The notes: generated by a model not told the origin, from the sequence alone. 24,113 bases of DNA from Pseudopedobacter sp045629485 (GCA_045629485.1 JAZQRF010000108.1:1-24113); one strand, 5' to 3'. Counted from the stretch's first letter, positions 7,430 to 18,400 are shown. Numbers and translations are program-made.

Positions 7430-10051
7430 TTAATTATGTATCTTAACTACCCTCAAACCCAATTTAGGGATATCGATTTTTATCGCTTGTATATTTTCAA
7501 GCTTCTTTTCTATCTTACCCTGCTCATTTAAAACACTGATTTTATCAGGTTTTGAACTTTTAAAAAAAGGTAGCTTATCTGCATCCAATCCGATAACCGC
7601 AATCTGGTCATCGACACTATTATTTAATAAAATAAGATATATCCCATCGGTTCCATGAGCTGTTATATAATCAATCCTGGGATTTTCATAATTAACCAGG
7701 CCATCTTTAAGAAATAAGTTTACCTCACTTCCAAACACAACTCCAGATTTAAAACCATAACTTTTATGTGGACCGACTTTAGGGGTAATTATACCCGATG
7801 AGAAAGAGATTTTATTTTCTGATCTCAATGATGCTTCTGAAATAAGGTAGTCCATTATAAAACCTATTTGCCACCAGGCATGGTGCGGAAAAGCACCCGG
7901 TCCGCTGTCCATGGCTTGCCAATAGTACGAGGCAACATGTGTCTTCTGATCTACAAAAGCATCCCTGCCCCAAACCGCTGCTCTAGCCATCGACAGAAAC
8001 AATGGCTCTTTTGTTAATTGATAAATCCTAATAAACAGTCCTGCATGACTCGCCAGCAAAATAGGCCCATTACCGTTTGCTGAACCAATACTGCCCCCGT
8101 GTTCGAAACTCAAACCAACCTGTGATATTTCCCAATCGTATCTTTCTTTACCTTTTACGCTCTTCAGTTCCATTGATGGTATAGGATGGGTATAGATTGA
8201 TTGAAGATAAAATCGGGAAGCTTTAATAGCCGCTTCCTGAAAACTGATCTGCCCGGTAACATCATATAAATCAAGCAATGCCTGTGCACTCTGTACTGTG
8301 GCAAAATCGGGCGCAAATCTGTTGTCTCCACAAACCCCCAAAAAATATCCTTTATCAACAGCGTTTTTCACATACCATTCAGCACCTTTTATCGCTGCTT
8401 CCAGATATTTTTCATCGCCTAACATCTTATATGCAACCAACAATCCGTAAAATGTTGGACGGAGATCTTTTAAGTCAGTAAAAAGAGGTCTACTTGATTT
8501 ATGATCGTAAGCTATTTGCCATTGCCCATCCTGTCCCATCCAACTTAATAACCGATCGGCACCTAAACGTAAAACCTCTTTTAGCTCCTGATCTTCGGGA
8601 TTAAACAGCAGTATATTCCCTACATCCATGATAACATAATAGGCAAGTCCTATTGGCTCTGCGTAATCCCCCCATTCTTCGGTAAACTTCTTCTTCCTGT
8701 AGAGATAATACTGTCCGGCTGCGGCTCCTTTAAAAAAACCTTCTTCTTTTTGCTGTTGCAGTATCTTAAAGTTCCTGGCATAGCGAAGCCTAGTCTCCTT
8801 CAATACATTATCATCCATGATATTCGCCATCATCCACATTGCTCCGTAATCAGAATTTTTCATAGCATCTCTATCAGAATCTAAAACGCCTCCCAGATAA
8901 GCTTGTGCTCCAAGTGTATCGCCTCTGAATTCTTTCATCAGCCATTTGGAGGTATTATCATCTAAAGAATACTTATACATATTCAACATTCGGCTGCTCA
9001 GCGATTCTTTAGTGTCTTTCAAAGCCAAAAAATTTTCAAATCTGTAAATGTTGTTTACAATGTGTTTATATGTCTGAAACCAGTCTCCTTTTTGCAGAGA
9101 GAAACGGAAACTGAAAGAAATCTTTCCTCCCTTATCTAACCAGGACTTTGATTCGCCAAGTACCGGATGGTAAAGCGTTGGCGACAGATTTCCTTTTCTG
9201 TTCATTAAAGACAGTCCCAAAAGCCACTCTTCATGTGTTTTCTTATTTGATTCCCACGGATTTCTGCCAACTCCCGGTTCTGCAACAGCAGCTATAGTAA
9301 AGCCATTTTTTATACTAATCATAGAAGTTAAGGTAGTAGCTGTACGCTCTCTGGCTAAGACAGGTTTATCGGGTATCCCGTGTCCATAAGCATAGGCATT
9401 TACAAAATTGCCACTAACACTGCTTCCCTGATAAAAACCGGGTATAGTCCCCCAACTCAAATCACTTTTCTCGATCTGCAGAAGTGTAGGCGAAGACATA
9501 GAAAAATATCCATTAACTTTTGCTTCCATGGCCATTTCTACGATAATATCTGTAGGATATGCGGCATCGAAATACCACGATGAGGTGATTGTGGCCTCGG
9601 GGAGTTCTTCACCGAATATCAGCTTACCTCCTTTAGTCTCCTCTAGGATATCAGGATAAAAGTATTTTCCCAAACCTGCCTGATTCATTTGTACAGGTGA
9701 AGTAACCTCTTTCCAAACAGGAGTATTGTAACAGTATATAGATTCAGGAAAGTTTATTTTTTTTCCATACTGATATAAAGTTACCGGAGTTGTATCTGGT
9801 TTTTGTGAGCTGTATAATAATAAATGCTCTCCACTACTACCATGCAATCCTACCCAACCTTTATCTGATTTATACATTAACTTTTCGATACGCCATCCAT
9901 CGATATATTTTTTCCATTTAATGTCTACAGATTCATTCTGTAACTTTGCAACGTCTTTCTGTACTTTATTCTTTTGTTGGGCAATGCTTGCGGGTATAAA
10001 CACATACAACCATACTACCGAAAACAAAGCCGTATTTATCTTTTTTTTCAT
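7430..10051 (-). CDS. Large exported helical-toroid protein, putative glycoside hydrolase or polysaccharide lyase
   Basis: 873 residues from the ATG at 10051. The open frame extends to a GTG at 10063, but MKKKINTALFSVVWLYVFIP followed by ASIAQQ is a normal signal peptide beginning at the ATG, 15 bp after the GH97 stop. Residues about 35-325 are beta-rich. About 345-745 are helical with toroid repeats such as LGDEKYLEAAIKGAEWYVKN (544-563) and VTGQISFQEAAIKASRFYLQ (598-617). The remainder is beta. The region 639-760, including WEISQVGLS and IMDYLISEASLRSENKISF, matches the 3019-5877 product in the same order, so the pair are paralogues. Candidate active-site residues include the D577 cluster and H723-H724. 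I do not recognise a characterised CAZy family. Its position between GH97 and an esterase indicates a degradative role in the periplasm or at the outer membrane. Confidence 0.72.
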   Translation of the reverse strand: MKKKINTALFSVVWLYVFIPASIAQQKNKVQKDVAKLQNESVDIKWKKYIDGWRIEKLMYKSDKGWVGLHGSSGEHLLLYSSQKPDTTPVTLYQYGKKINFPESIYCYNTPVWKEVTSPVQMNQAGLGKYFYPDILEETKGGKLIFGEELPEATITSSWYFDAAYPTDIIVEMAMEAKVNGYFSMSSPTLLQIEKSDLSWGTIPGFYQGSSVSGNFVNAYAYGHGIPDKPVLARERTATTLTSMISIKNGFTIAAVAEPGVGRNPWESNKKTHEEWLLGLSLMNRKGNLSPTLYHPVLGESKSWLDKGGKISFSFRFSLQKGDWFQTYKHIVNNIYRFENFLALKDTKESLSSRMLNMYKYSLDDNTSKWLMKEFRGDTLGAQAYLGGVLDSDRDAMKNSDYGAMWMMANIMDDNVLKETRLRYARNFKILQQQKEEGFFKGAAAGQYYLYRKKKFTEEWGDYAEPIGLAYYVIMDVGNILLFNPEDQELKEVLRLGADRLLSWMGQDGQWQIAYDHKSSRPLFTDLKDLRPTFYGLLVAYKMLGDEKYLEAAIKGAEWYVKNAVDKGYFLGVCGDNRFAPDFATVQSAQALLDLYDVTGQISFQEAAIKASRFYLQSIYTHPIPSMELKSVKGKERYDWEISQVGLSFEHGGSIGSANGNGPILLASHAGLFIRIYQLTKEPLFLSMARAAVWGRDAFVDQKTHVASYYWQAMDSGPGAFPHHAWWQIGFIMDYLISEASLRSENKISFSSGIITPKVGPHKSYGFKSGVVFGSEVNLFLKDGLVNYENPRIDYITAHGTDGIYLILLNNSVDDQIAVIGLDADKLPFFKSSKPDKISVLNEQGKIEKKLENIQAIKIDIPKLGLRVVKIHN

Positions 10052-10066
10052 CGAAATTATCACTCT

Positions 10067-11974
10067 TTATGAGGTTTTTCTAAATTTTCCCGTTTTTGTC
10101 AACTTCAGCAATATTCCGCCATTGGGCTCTATTCTTAAAATCGGGAGTACCCCTTTCTCTAATTTTATTGAAGTTTTTTCCAAGTTTTTCCCAGTTCCAT
10201 GTGTATCGGTTACAATTTCAACAGCATATCCTTTGTTAGGAAGAAAATTCAGATCAATATTTAATTTCTTTTCTTTGTTCTCGCCATTTACCGCTACGAT
10301 ATACCATGTTTCACCTTTTCTTTTCCCTAATACAGCTAATTTGCCGACCTCGCTGTTATCAAGTACAACTGTTTCGTCCCAGATAACGGGCATTTCTTTT
10401 AAATAAGGTATGATCTGGCTAAGGTTAGGGTCATTAATTATAGTCGCTGGATTTTCCGCCATACATAAAAAAGGAGAATCGAAAAGGTACATGATAGCAA
10501 ACTGATGTCCCCATGTTGTTTCACCGGGCTTACTGAAAAATCCGGGCGTGTAATCTCCATGGCCTACCAAAAAACGGGTAAAAGGTAATGCTGCATTATG
10601 CCATGCTGGAATTGGCCCTTCTTCCATAATATTTAGTTCCATACCTCTTATTCCTTCCCTTGTCATCTCATTAGGATAGGTACGGCTTTCTCCTGAAGGT
10701 GGCTGGCAACCGTGGAAGTTTACCATCAATTTACGCTCTGCACAATCTTTTAACAATGCGATATCAAAATCTATGAATTCTTTTGCTTCGCTATTCATAA
10801 AATCTACCTTAATTCCTACTGCACCTGCCCGTTGTACACTGTCGAGAAAAAGCTTCCTTTCACTGGCTTCCATTAGTTTATTCGAATGTCTCCATACCCA
10901 AACACCTACCTTACGTTCGCGGCCATAATCGCACAACTCTTTAAGAGTTTTCCACTTATCTTTCCATTCCGTCTCCCAACCTTCGTCAATCATGGTAAAG
11001 TCGAAGCCTATTTTATATGCATTGTTTATAAACTCTTTCTCCCCAGCCACGGTCATGTATGTACTATCTTTTGTTATCCAACTCCAAACAGACTTTCCAG
11101 GTTTTATGTAGGATTGATTTTTAAATAACTGTTTAGCCGGGGATGGGTTAAGACTGGTAATTACATCTGAGTTTACCAATTGGTTTAAACTTTCTGCAAA
11201 CAGAATTACCCGCCATGGCGTTACAACCTGATTTGAATAAACTTTAAAGCCTTCTTTGGCTTCTGTAAAGTCTGTTTGGAAAGTATTACCTCCTATTGCA
11301 TTCAAGCGCATACCACTGTAATTTTCCAGATGCGCTTCAGAAATGCAGAGAAATCCTGAGTTGGGTAATTCTATCATTAACGGCTTGCCCTGCACTGACC
11401 CGGTCGGAGAAATCTTTGGCATTTCTGAAATAGCGGCTTTTATCCATTCTCCGGCATAAGACTTTAACTTCCAATTATTCTTACGTTCAAAAAACCAAAC
11501 GTCACTTTCGACTGGCAATTTAAAAGACGAGAATTCCCGGTTTACAACGTTGTTTGTTTGCTCGGTCTCTATCAGATATCTATAACCGATACCATCATCA
11601 AATAATCTGAATAATAGAGAGAATCTATTCCTTTCTCCGGCAACATCTATACGGTATTCTACCGACTTATTAGTCGCTAAATTATGCTTTCCACGTATTT
11701 TGTACTTTTCATTAAATTTTTTTACTATAACTGATTTAATTGATTTTACTTTTTCTCCATAAGTTTTACCGTTAATTACAATTCCTAAATTCGACGGTTC
11801 AATTACGGTTTTTCCAAGCGCATCCATACTATAAAAAAGATTGCCATCAGCAGATACAGTTAACGCTACCTTTGTCTTTTTATGAGGGCTGTACAGCTCA
11901 AGCTGACGTTCCTTTCCGTGTGCCTGGGAAAATAAAACCAGTACCAGACAATATAATATATTCAATTTCTTCAT
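10067..11974 (-). CDS. Glycoside hydrolase family 97, retaining-type (alpha-galactosidase-like)
   Basis: 635 residues, the usual GH97 size. Signal peptide MKKLNILYCLVLVLFSQAHG, then the N-terminal beta-sandwich domain (about 25-285), a TIM barrel (about 290-530; SVWSWITKDSTYMT, GFDFTMIDEGWE, KVGVWVWRHSN) and a C-terminal beta domain. The barrel carries GIKVDFMNSE with Asp391 where retaining GH97 enzymes have their nucleophile, and RTYPNEMTREGIRGMELN with Glu440 and Glu446, one of which should be the acid/base. Known: GH97 contains inverting alpha-glucosidases of the SusB type, which use glutamates, and retaining alpha-galactosidases with a nucleophilic Asp. The VDF Asp favours the second class. 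Inferred: it releases alpha-linked galactose or a similar sugar in the periplasm. It is separated by 54 bp from the helix gene and 15 bp from the toroid gene, which is consistent with one transcript. Confidence 0.92.
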   Translation of the reverse strand: MKKLNILYCLVLVLFSQAHGKERQLELYSPHKKTKVALTVSADGNLFYSMDALGKTVIEPSNLGIVINGKTYGEKVKSIKSVIVKKFNEKYKIRGKHNLATNKSVEYRIDVAGERNRFSLLFRLFDDGIGYRYLIETEQTNNVVNREFSSFKLPVESDVWFFERKNNWKLKSYAGEWIKAAISEMPKISPTGSVQGKPLMIELPNSGFLCISEAHLENYSGMRLNAIGGNTFQTDFTEAKEGFKVYSNQVVTPWRVILFAESLNQLVNSDVITSLNPSPAKQLFKNQSYIKPGKSVWSWITKDSTYMTVAGEKEFINNAYKIGFDFTMIDEGWETEWKDKWKTLKELCDYGRERKVGVWVWRHSNKLMEASERKLFLDSVQRAGAVGIKVDFMNSEAKEFIDFDIALLKDCAERKLMVNFHGCQPPSGESRTYPNEMTREGIRGMELNIMEEGPIPAWHNAALPFTRFLVGHGDYTPGFFSKPGETTWGHQFAIMYLFDSPFLCMAENPATIINDPNLSQIIPYLKEMPVIWDETVVLDNSEVGKLAVLGKRKGETWYIVAVNGENKEKKLNIDLNFLPNKGYAVEIVTDTHGTGKNLEKTSIKLEKGVLPILRIEPNGGILLKLTKTGKFRKTS

Positions 11975-12028
11975 TACATTTCCTAAAAAAGCTTATGCGA
12001 ACCAAGTTTCTTTGATTGTCATAAAACC

Positions 12029-13717
12029 TTATTTTGTGTTATTTAACTCCCATAAAGGTTCCTCAAATTTTACCCCGAAAATTTTGCCATGTTCCCTGAC
12101 ATTGTCTTTATCTGGTTTAATTTCGTTTCCTTTCTGAGTTAAGCCTTTTACCGAGGTAGTCACAATTGCAGGATAAGGGCTATTGCTTATCTTATTATTT
12201 TCTATTACGATTTTATGAAAAGCTCCTGCCGCTGGAGGTACTTTTTTAGAGAAGTCTGAATAAAAAACCGACAGCGCTCCAGGGGCCATACCGGATGTTG
12301 TTTTTTCGAACATACAATTTGTAATTGTATTCCCTTTAATTTGTATGTCATCGCTAAATCCACCTCCCATCCATTGTATTTCAGGTGCTACCAAAATACC
12401 ATTCATTGCACAGTTGCTGATTTCGTTATTTAGAACAACTCCCTGACTTCCTTTAATCAGGATGCCTCTTGAACGGGTATTACCAGTTTTATTGTTACGG
12501 ATTACAAAACCTTTGCCTATATAATTCTCGTTATATAAGATGTCTCCCTGTTTTATATCTTTTGGCAGTGCTTCTACACGCAAAAGTATACCTGTTTTAT
12601 ATCCGTCTTTAGACAACAAACCCGGGATATTTTCCTGTAAAAAATTTTTCTCTTTTTCACCAGGCATAAACTTATCAATGGCGAGCAGCTTCATTTTACC
12701 TGCCTTGATACCGTTGTTAAATACATGCTGTAATACATCTCCTGCGTAAAATGCAGGATTTACATCTCTGCTTAAGATGTATATGGTATTCTTTTCAGGG
12801 TCTACTTTATACACTGGAAAAGAGCGTCCGCAGACAATTATTCCATCATCGCCGTTATACCCTACTTCACAATTTTCTACTAAAGGACCAATTTTTGCCA
12901 GAGCGCTATGTATACCGTCGGCATTGCCTGAACGTAATCGAGGCGAAATTCCTTCAGGAGATGCGCCTCTGTCAACACGACAGCGATTATAATGAGTAGA
13001 ACTACACTCTCTTTCATAAAATGAAAAACTGTTAGACCCGTATATGGTGATGTCTTCAAGTTTCATGTTCTCACATTTCTCTAATTGAATAGTATGTGGA
13101 ACGGTATATTTTTTATTGGCTTTTACATCAAGGGCAACTAAATCTCCTATCTTTTCGTTGGCATTCCAAATTCCATTCTTAATTAGTTTGAATGTTCTTT
13201 CACCCGTTTTCTCCATAGATTTATAGTTTCCAGAATAAGTGGTAATTGAATTAGCTTTTAAATTACGCGTAGCTGCATTGTAAAAATTCACCCGGTGGTT
13301 GTCTACATTTTCAATTGGATATCCCTTATCAATCTCTATTTCAAACCAGCTATTATTTTGGTCTATTGCAACAATTTTACCTTGTGTAAAACAAAGCGGA
13401 TCATAATCTATAGAGAGGTTACTAATCTTAACACGCTTGCAATTAGAAAACCGAAAAGCCTGCTCTTGCAAATTGCATATAATCTTAGCTCCATTTCCTA
13501 TGATTTCTACATCTGCTAAATCAGCAAATTTATATCCCCCTTTTTCGGCATTATCCAATAAATATGTACCTGGTTCCAGCACTATTTTTCTTTTACCTTT
13601 TTGAGCATCTAGAATAGGTCTTAATTCTTTAATCGTTTGTGAATTAACATTACTGCTCAGCATAAACATCAGGAGCACCGCCCCAATCAAGTGGAATAAT
13701 CTTACTCTACCTATCAT
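12029..13717 (-). CDS. Exported right-handed beta-helix protein, divergent GH110-like
   Basis: 562 residues. Signal peptide at about 1-27 (LIGAVLLMFMLSS, then NVNSQ), no lipobox. The body is a parallel beta-helix of short Asn-capped turns. It has SGNADGIHS (263-271), NGDDGI (288-293, Asp290-Asp291), TRSRGILIKGSQG (414-426) and GILVAPEIQWMGGG (440-453). These line up in order and spacing with THF, KDDATNIHG, NRARGILLGSRGK and FEGDARFWYEQ of the GH110 enzyme at 18614-20338, so I place it in or next to GH110 while overall similarity is low. It is close to residues 30-560 of the 20341-23568 product (about 70% identity by eye over an 84-residue sample). Inferred: a periplasmic alpha-galactosidase-like hydrolase; a lyase or transferase role is not excluded. 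It ends exactly where the homologous module of the T9SS protein passes into its extra domains. It lies 69 bp downstream of susD. Confidence 0.8.
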   Translation of the reverse strand: MIGRVRLFHLIGAVLLMFMLSSNVNSQTIKELRPILDAQKGKRKIVLEPGTYLLDNAEKGGYKFADLADVEIIGNGAKIICNLQEQAFRFSNCKRVKISNLSIDYDPLCFTQGKIVAIDQNNSWFEIEIDKGYPIENVDNHRVNFYNAATRNLKANSITTYSGNYKSMEKTGERTFKLIKNGIWNANEKIGDLVALDVKANKKYTVPHTIQLEKCENMKLEDITIYGSNSFSFYERECSSTHYNRCRVDRGASPEGISPRLRSGNADGIHSALAKIGPLVENCEVGYNGDDGIIVCGRSFPVYKVDPEKNTIYILSRDVNPAFYAGDVLQHVFNNGIKAGKMKLLAIDKFMPGEKEKNFLQENIPGLLSKDGYKTGILLRVEALPKDIKQGDILYNENYIGKGFVIRNNKTGNTRSRGILIKGSQGVVLNNEISNCAMNGILVAPEIQWMGGGFSDDIQIKGNTITNCMFEKTTSGMAPGALSVFYSDFSKKVPPAAGAFHKIVIENNKISNSPYPAIVTTSVKGLTQKGNEIKPDKDNVREHGKIFGVKFEEPLWELNNTK

Positions 13718-13786
13718 CTTTTTATTATAATTTCGTTATATACGGATTAATACCTTGTTACTTATTTAGAGTTTAGAAAAACCTGT

Positions 13787-15436
13787 TTATTTAGGGTATC
13801 CATAATTTTGTTCTAGCCCTGGGTTTAGTTCTATTTCTCTTGCTGGTATCGGATACCAGATTTTATAGTCATTATAATTTGCTTTTATTTCTGGTACGTT
13901 TTGTATGTTCATTGTACCTCTTGTTGATTGAAGGCCTGCCACAACACTTTCCAATCGGTTCGTTCTTATCAAATCAAAACGTCTCCAGCCCTCACCACAC
14001 AATTCCCGTGAACGCTCATCCATCAACTCATCCATAAAATCAGCCTTAAGGTAAGCTGTAGTAATCAGGTTTAAGCGTTGTACATCGTTTTTCACAGCCC
14101 TGTTTCTTACCTCCCGTATCAATTCTCTCGCTCCCGGCTCATCTCCGTCGTAATACTTTAACTCAGCATACATCAGGACTATATCAGCGAATCTAATGAT
14201 ACCAAAATCTGTTTCTCCCGCCCAATTAGGAACTCCACGAGATGTTTTACTAAGCGGATCGGCTTCACGGTACTTACCTAAATTATAATTGAGAAAACTG
14301 GCTGTTTGTAATGCAGTTGGAATAAAGTATTTTATCCCATTAATAACTTCAGAAGTAGTTGCGGAAGACAAACTTCCTACCATATTATGTGTTCTTCTGC
14401 CATCATTAGCGTTATATTTATCATACAACTCTACTACTGGTCTTATTCTTCCATAACTACCACCGTAAAGAGCAGCATTACCTGAAGGACCGCTTAAAGA
14501 TGACGCTAAGATAAACTCGCTTGATCCTCCAGGACCAGCCTGAACAAGAAACAGGTGTTCTTCCCTGGCTTCCGCCTCAGTAGCTGCCAAAAACAAATAG
14601 CGGTATTCATCTATCAGTTTATAACCACTGTTTCTGTAAACTTCTTCGCAATATTGTGTAGCATTTGATAATGCATCCTCTTCATCTACCCAATCAAAGC
14701 TATTTAACGGTTCAGGAACATTTCTACCTACCTGATGTTTTTTACTGCTGCCGAGATAGAGATACATTTTAGCAAGAAATGCCGCTGCCGAATATTTATT
14801 GGCTCTGCCTGGTTTAATATTACGATTAGGCAGGTTGTCAAATGCAAACGAGAAATCCTGCTCACAAAGTTGCATTACCTCCTGTAAGGTTCTACGTGTT
14901 TCAAACAATTCGGGGACAGAAGATGTTGTTATAGGAACACCTCCCCACATAAAACCAGCATAAAAATAGAGAAACCCCCGCATAAAATGTGCTTCTGCTA
15001 AAATTTCAGTCCTACGAACTTCGTCCATTTCTATAGAAGGAACCTTATCTAATATATAATTTGCCCGGTTTATTCCAGCATATAAAAATATCCAGGTATA
15101 AGAAGCTACGTCTGTTGCAGGCGTATAGGTATAATTGGAATAGGCTGTAAAATTAACATCAGGACTTGTGTTGTTCGCCACCAATTCATCACTTCCAAGA
15201 ACAGTAAGATAATGCATTCCTCTCCCCCATAAATGATGGTTTCCTTGCCCCTGAATACTGGATGTATTTAAAATATCATACAACCCAGTTAGCGCATATT
15301 CCGCATCTGAAGCGGACTTGAAAAAATTCTCTGGGGCTATGAATGAATAAGGAGTTTCTTGTAAATAATCTTTACAGCTATTGAGCAGTATAAAACTGCT
15401 TCCTATTATACAGGTTTTTATAATTAAATTTCTCAT
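13787..15436 (-). CDS. susD: SusD/RagB-family outer-membrane glycan-binding lipoprotein
   Basis: 549 residues, typical SusD length. The N-terminus MRNLIIKTCIIGSSFILLNS ends in a lipobox with acylated Cys21, followed by KDYLQETP, as is usual for surface SusD lipoproteins. Helical TPR-like segments hold the family pattern (AEAHFMRGFLYFYAGFMWGG and FADIVLMYAELKYY). The C-terminal signature DERSRELCGEGWRRFDLIRT is at about 474-492, with the ending WYPIPAREIELNPGLEQNYG at 527-546. Known: SusD caps the paired SusC channel and captures glycan fragments outside the cell. The start of this gene follows the SusC stop by 2 bp, so the pair is tightly coupled. The ligand is unknown; the locus content suggests alpha-galactosylated oligosaccharides. 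The symbol is a family-level name. Confidence 0.96.
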   Translation of the reverse strand: MRNLIIKTCIIGSSFILLNSCKDYLQETPYSFIAPENFFKSASDAEYALTGLYDILNTSSIQGQGNHHLWGRGMHYLTVLGSDELVANNTSPDVNFTAYSNYTYTPATDVASYTWIFLYAGINRANYILDKVPSIEMDEVRRTEILAEAHFMRGFLYFYAGFMWGGVPITTSSVPELFETRRTLQEVMQLCEQDFSFAFDNLPNRNIKPGRANKYSAAAFLAKMYLYLGSSKKHQVGRNVPEPLNSFDWVDEEDALSNATQYCEEVYRNSGYKLIDEYRYLFLAATEAEAREEHLFLVQAGPGGSSEFILASSLSGPSGNAALYGGSYGRIRPVVELYDKYNANDGRRTHNMVGSLSSATTSEVINGIKYFIPTALQTASFLNYNLGKYREADPLSKTSRGVPNWAGETDFGIIRFADIVLMYAELKYYDGDEPGARELIREVRNRAVKNDVQRLNLITTAYLKADFMDELMDERSRELCGEGWRRFDLIRTNRLESVVAGLQSTRGTMNIQNVPEIKANYNDYKIWYPIPAREIELNPGLEQNYGYPK

Positions 15437-15438
15437 TT

Positions 15439-18400
15439 TTATAGCTTTACATTTAAACCAATCATGATCACTCTAGGCCTTGGATAAGATATATTGTCTA
15501 CACCTGATAGGAGAGGAATATATGATGTGACTTCAGGATCATATCCCCTATATTTTGTAAAAGTCAAGATATTATCTGCAGCCAGATAAACCCGTAAATT
15601 TTTCAATCCCAGACGTTTGCTTAGCGCCTCTTTAAAATTATATCCTAATACCATATTTCTAACTCTCAGGTAAGATCCGTCTTCTACGTAGTAAGAAGAG
15701 TTTTCAAATCGTCCGGTAGAATTTATTCTTGGGTATTGATTGGTTGGATTTTCTGGAGTCCATCTTCCCTCCCAAAAATCTCTATCCATGTTTGAGCTCA
15801 TGTAACCTTCCAGACGATATCTTCCAAGATTCAATACATCATTCCCATACGACCATTGAAGCAGCGTACTGAAATCGAAGTTTTTATAACGAAATGTATT
15901 AGTTAATCCTCCAAAATGTTTAGGATTGCTATCACTTATAACCGTCCTGTCATTCACATTGTCTACTTCCCCATCTCCATCAAGATCTTTAAATTTAAAA
16001 TCGCCCGGGCGAACAGCTACACCTGTTCGTTTAGCCACACCATCTTTTAAAGTATAATCGCCGGAAGAGGGGTTTACAAAATCATCCAATTGATAAATTC
16101 CATTGTAAACATAACCATAAGCAGTGCCTAATGGCTCTCCAACAATTACTCGTCCCACATCCGCAATTTGTGAAGACATACGTATCGCCAGAAAACTCTC
16201 CCCACCCAATGACATTACCTTGTTACGGTTAGCAGTAATATTAAAATTTACATCCCAGGAAAAATCTTTTTTCCGAATAGGAGATGCTCTTATTGAGAAT
16301 TCCACACCATTATTATCAACACGGCCTATGTTACGGTACTGTCTGGCAAACCCAGACTGTCCGGGTACTTCAGCATACAAAAGCATATCTTTTGTTTGCT
16401 TCCTGTAGATGTCTAAAGTAAAGTCTATACGATTTTTTAATATTGATAGGTCAATACCAGCATCATATTGATAGGTTGTTTCCCACTTCAAATCCGGATT
16501 AGACATAGAGGTAATTGCAATACCCATATCTGCAGCTTGTAACCCAGAATAATGTACTAAACTGCCTGTTGCCAATGCCTGATAAGGTGGAATCCTGTCA
16601 TTTCCTGTTACACCGAAACTGGTACGTAATTTCAAATTACTTAGCCATGTTTGAGAACGCAGGAACTTTTCATTGGATGCGTTCCATGCAAATGCACCTG
16701 AAGGGAACAAAGAAAATTTGTTATTCTCTCCAAAAACAGAAGATCCATCCTGTCTCAATGTTGCTGTAAACAAGTATTTACTGTTATAGCTATAATTTAG
16801 TCTTCCGAAACCTGATAACCTGGTTCTTTCTGTTTTCTCCGTAGTAGGAATCTGGGTATATACCTGTGCCTGCTGAATATTATCAATTGCATTAATAGAT
16901 TGGTTATTAAAGCCTTCCGCTCTCATGCTAAACCCTTCCATGATATAGGTATTTGTTTCAAAACCTAAAAGAGCATTTATTCTATGTTTCTTCTTTAAAA
17001 CTTTATTATAGTTTAAAGTATGGGATTGAAAATAATTAAGGGTGTTACTTGTTCTTAAAGCAGCCATTCCATTTCTTGAGAATCCCCAAAATGTTGTACT
17101 AGGGTAAAACTCTCCGTTTTTAGAATTGGTCATCACTCCACCGCCGGATAATCGAAGTGTTAAACCTGGCTTAAGGGTATATTCTCCAAATGTATTTGCT
17201 ACCAAACGGGTAAACGGACTTGATTTTTGAGAAAAGTTAACAAAATCTAATGGCGTACTTCGACTTTGGGTTTCCTCATCCGAAATCCCCAGACCAGACT
17301 CTTCTAACATAATAGGGCGAAACATTGACATATTCTGAATAACACCATCAAAATTCATTGTTTGCCCCCCGCTTGACCCTACCCCACTATTGAGTACGTA
17401 TGCTGCATTTATAGTTCCTCCAATCCGTATTTTGTTAGTTGCCTTATGACTAACTTTAAAGTTTGTACTAAGCCTCTGATAAGAGTTATTCAAAAGAAGT
17501 CCTTCCTGTTCAAGATAACCTGCAGAAACCGCATAATTAGACTTGGCCGTACTGTTGCTGTAAGAGATATTATAATTTTGAACAAAACCTGTTCTTAAGA
17601 CTTCATCCTGCCAATCATGAGACTTTAAACCAGATACATCTAATGCCCGGTCACGGGTTCCGTTTCCGTCAGTATCTACACCCCATGATGTATTAGGATC
17701 AACAATAAAACGATACTCGGCATAATCTTGACCTCCAATTAGATTGAACTTTTTATTTGCAGTAGAAAAACCTGAATAAACATCTAAATCCAGAGAAGAC
17801 TGTCCGGAACCACCTTTAGTAGTAATCATAACGACACCATTTGCTCCACGGGCACCATATATAGCTGTAGAGGAAGCGTCTTTTAATACTTCTATAGACT
17901 CTATATCTGCCGGGTTAATGGTACTCAGCGGATTCATCTGACTGCTAAAAGATGCTGATTCACTTTCATTAGCATCAATTTGCACACCGTCTATAACATA
18001 CAAAGGTGTAGTGCCAGCATTAATAGAATTCGCTCCACGAATATTAATATTCAATGCAGCACCAGGTTCTCCTGAAGAGGTGCTTATTTGCACACCCGCT
18101 AATTTCCCCTGCATGGCTTCCAGAAAAGAGATTGATTTAGTCTGAGTAAGTTCTTCTGCCTTTATACTGGATACCGCCCCTGTTAAATCTCCTCTTCTTT
18201 GTGTACCATATCCTACAACAACAATCTCATCTAAAGCGTTTATCTTGCTGTCAGCCATTATAATATCTATGGCTCTTTGGTTACTAACTTTTTTTTCTAC
18301 TGTTACAAAACTCATAAAACTATACACTAAAACAGCTTCCTGATTAGGAACTCTTATAGCATAGTTTCCATCCTTATCCGTTATGGTAGCTATTTTTGCC

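Noticed and set aside
8164..8358. Minus-strand 64-codon frame inside the toroid gene
   Set aside because: It overlaps a conserved helical repeat region in another frame and has no independent evidence.
9921..10406. Plus-strand open frame of 161 codons spanning the junction of two minus-strand genes
   Set aside because: It is antisense to the conserved signal-peptide end of the toroid gene and the conserved C-terminus of GH97, has no recognisable domain and shows the Phe/Ser-rich composition of an antisense shadow.
12029..13717. Pectate lyase or GH28 polygalacturonase for the stand-alone beta-helix protein
   Set aside because: The GH28 catalytic patterns (NTD, G-HG, RIK) and the pectate-lyase calcium pattern were not seen, while GH110-like landmarks are in order.
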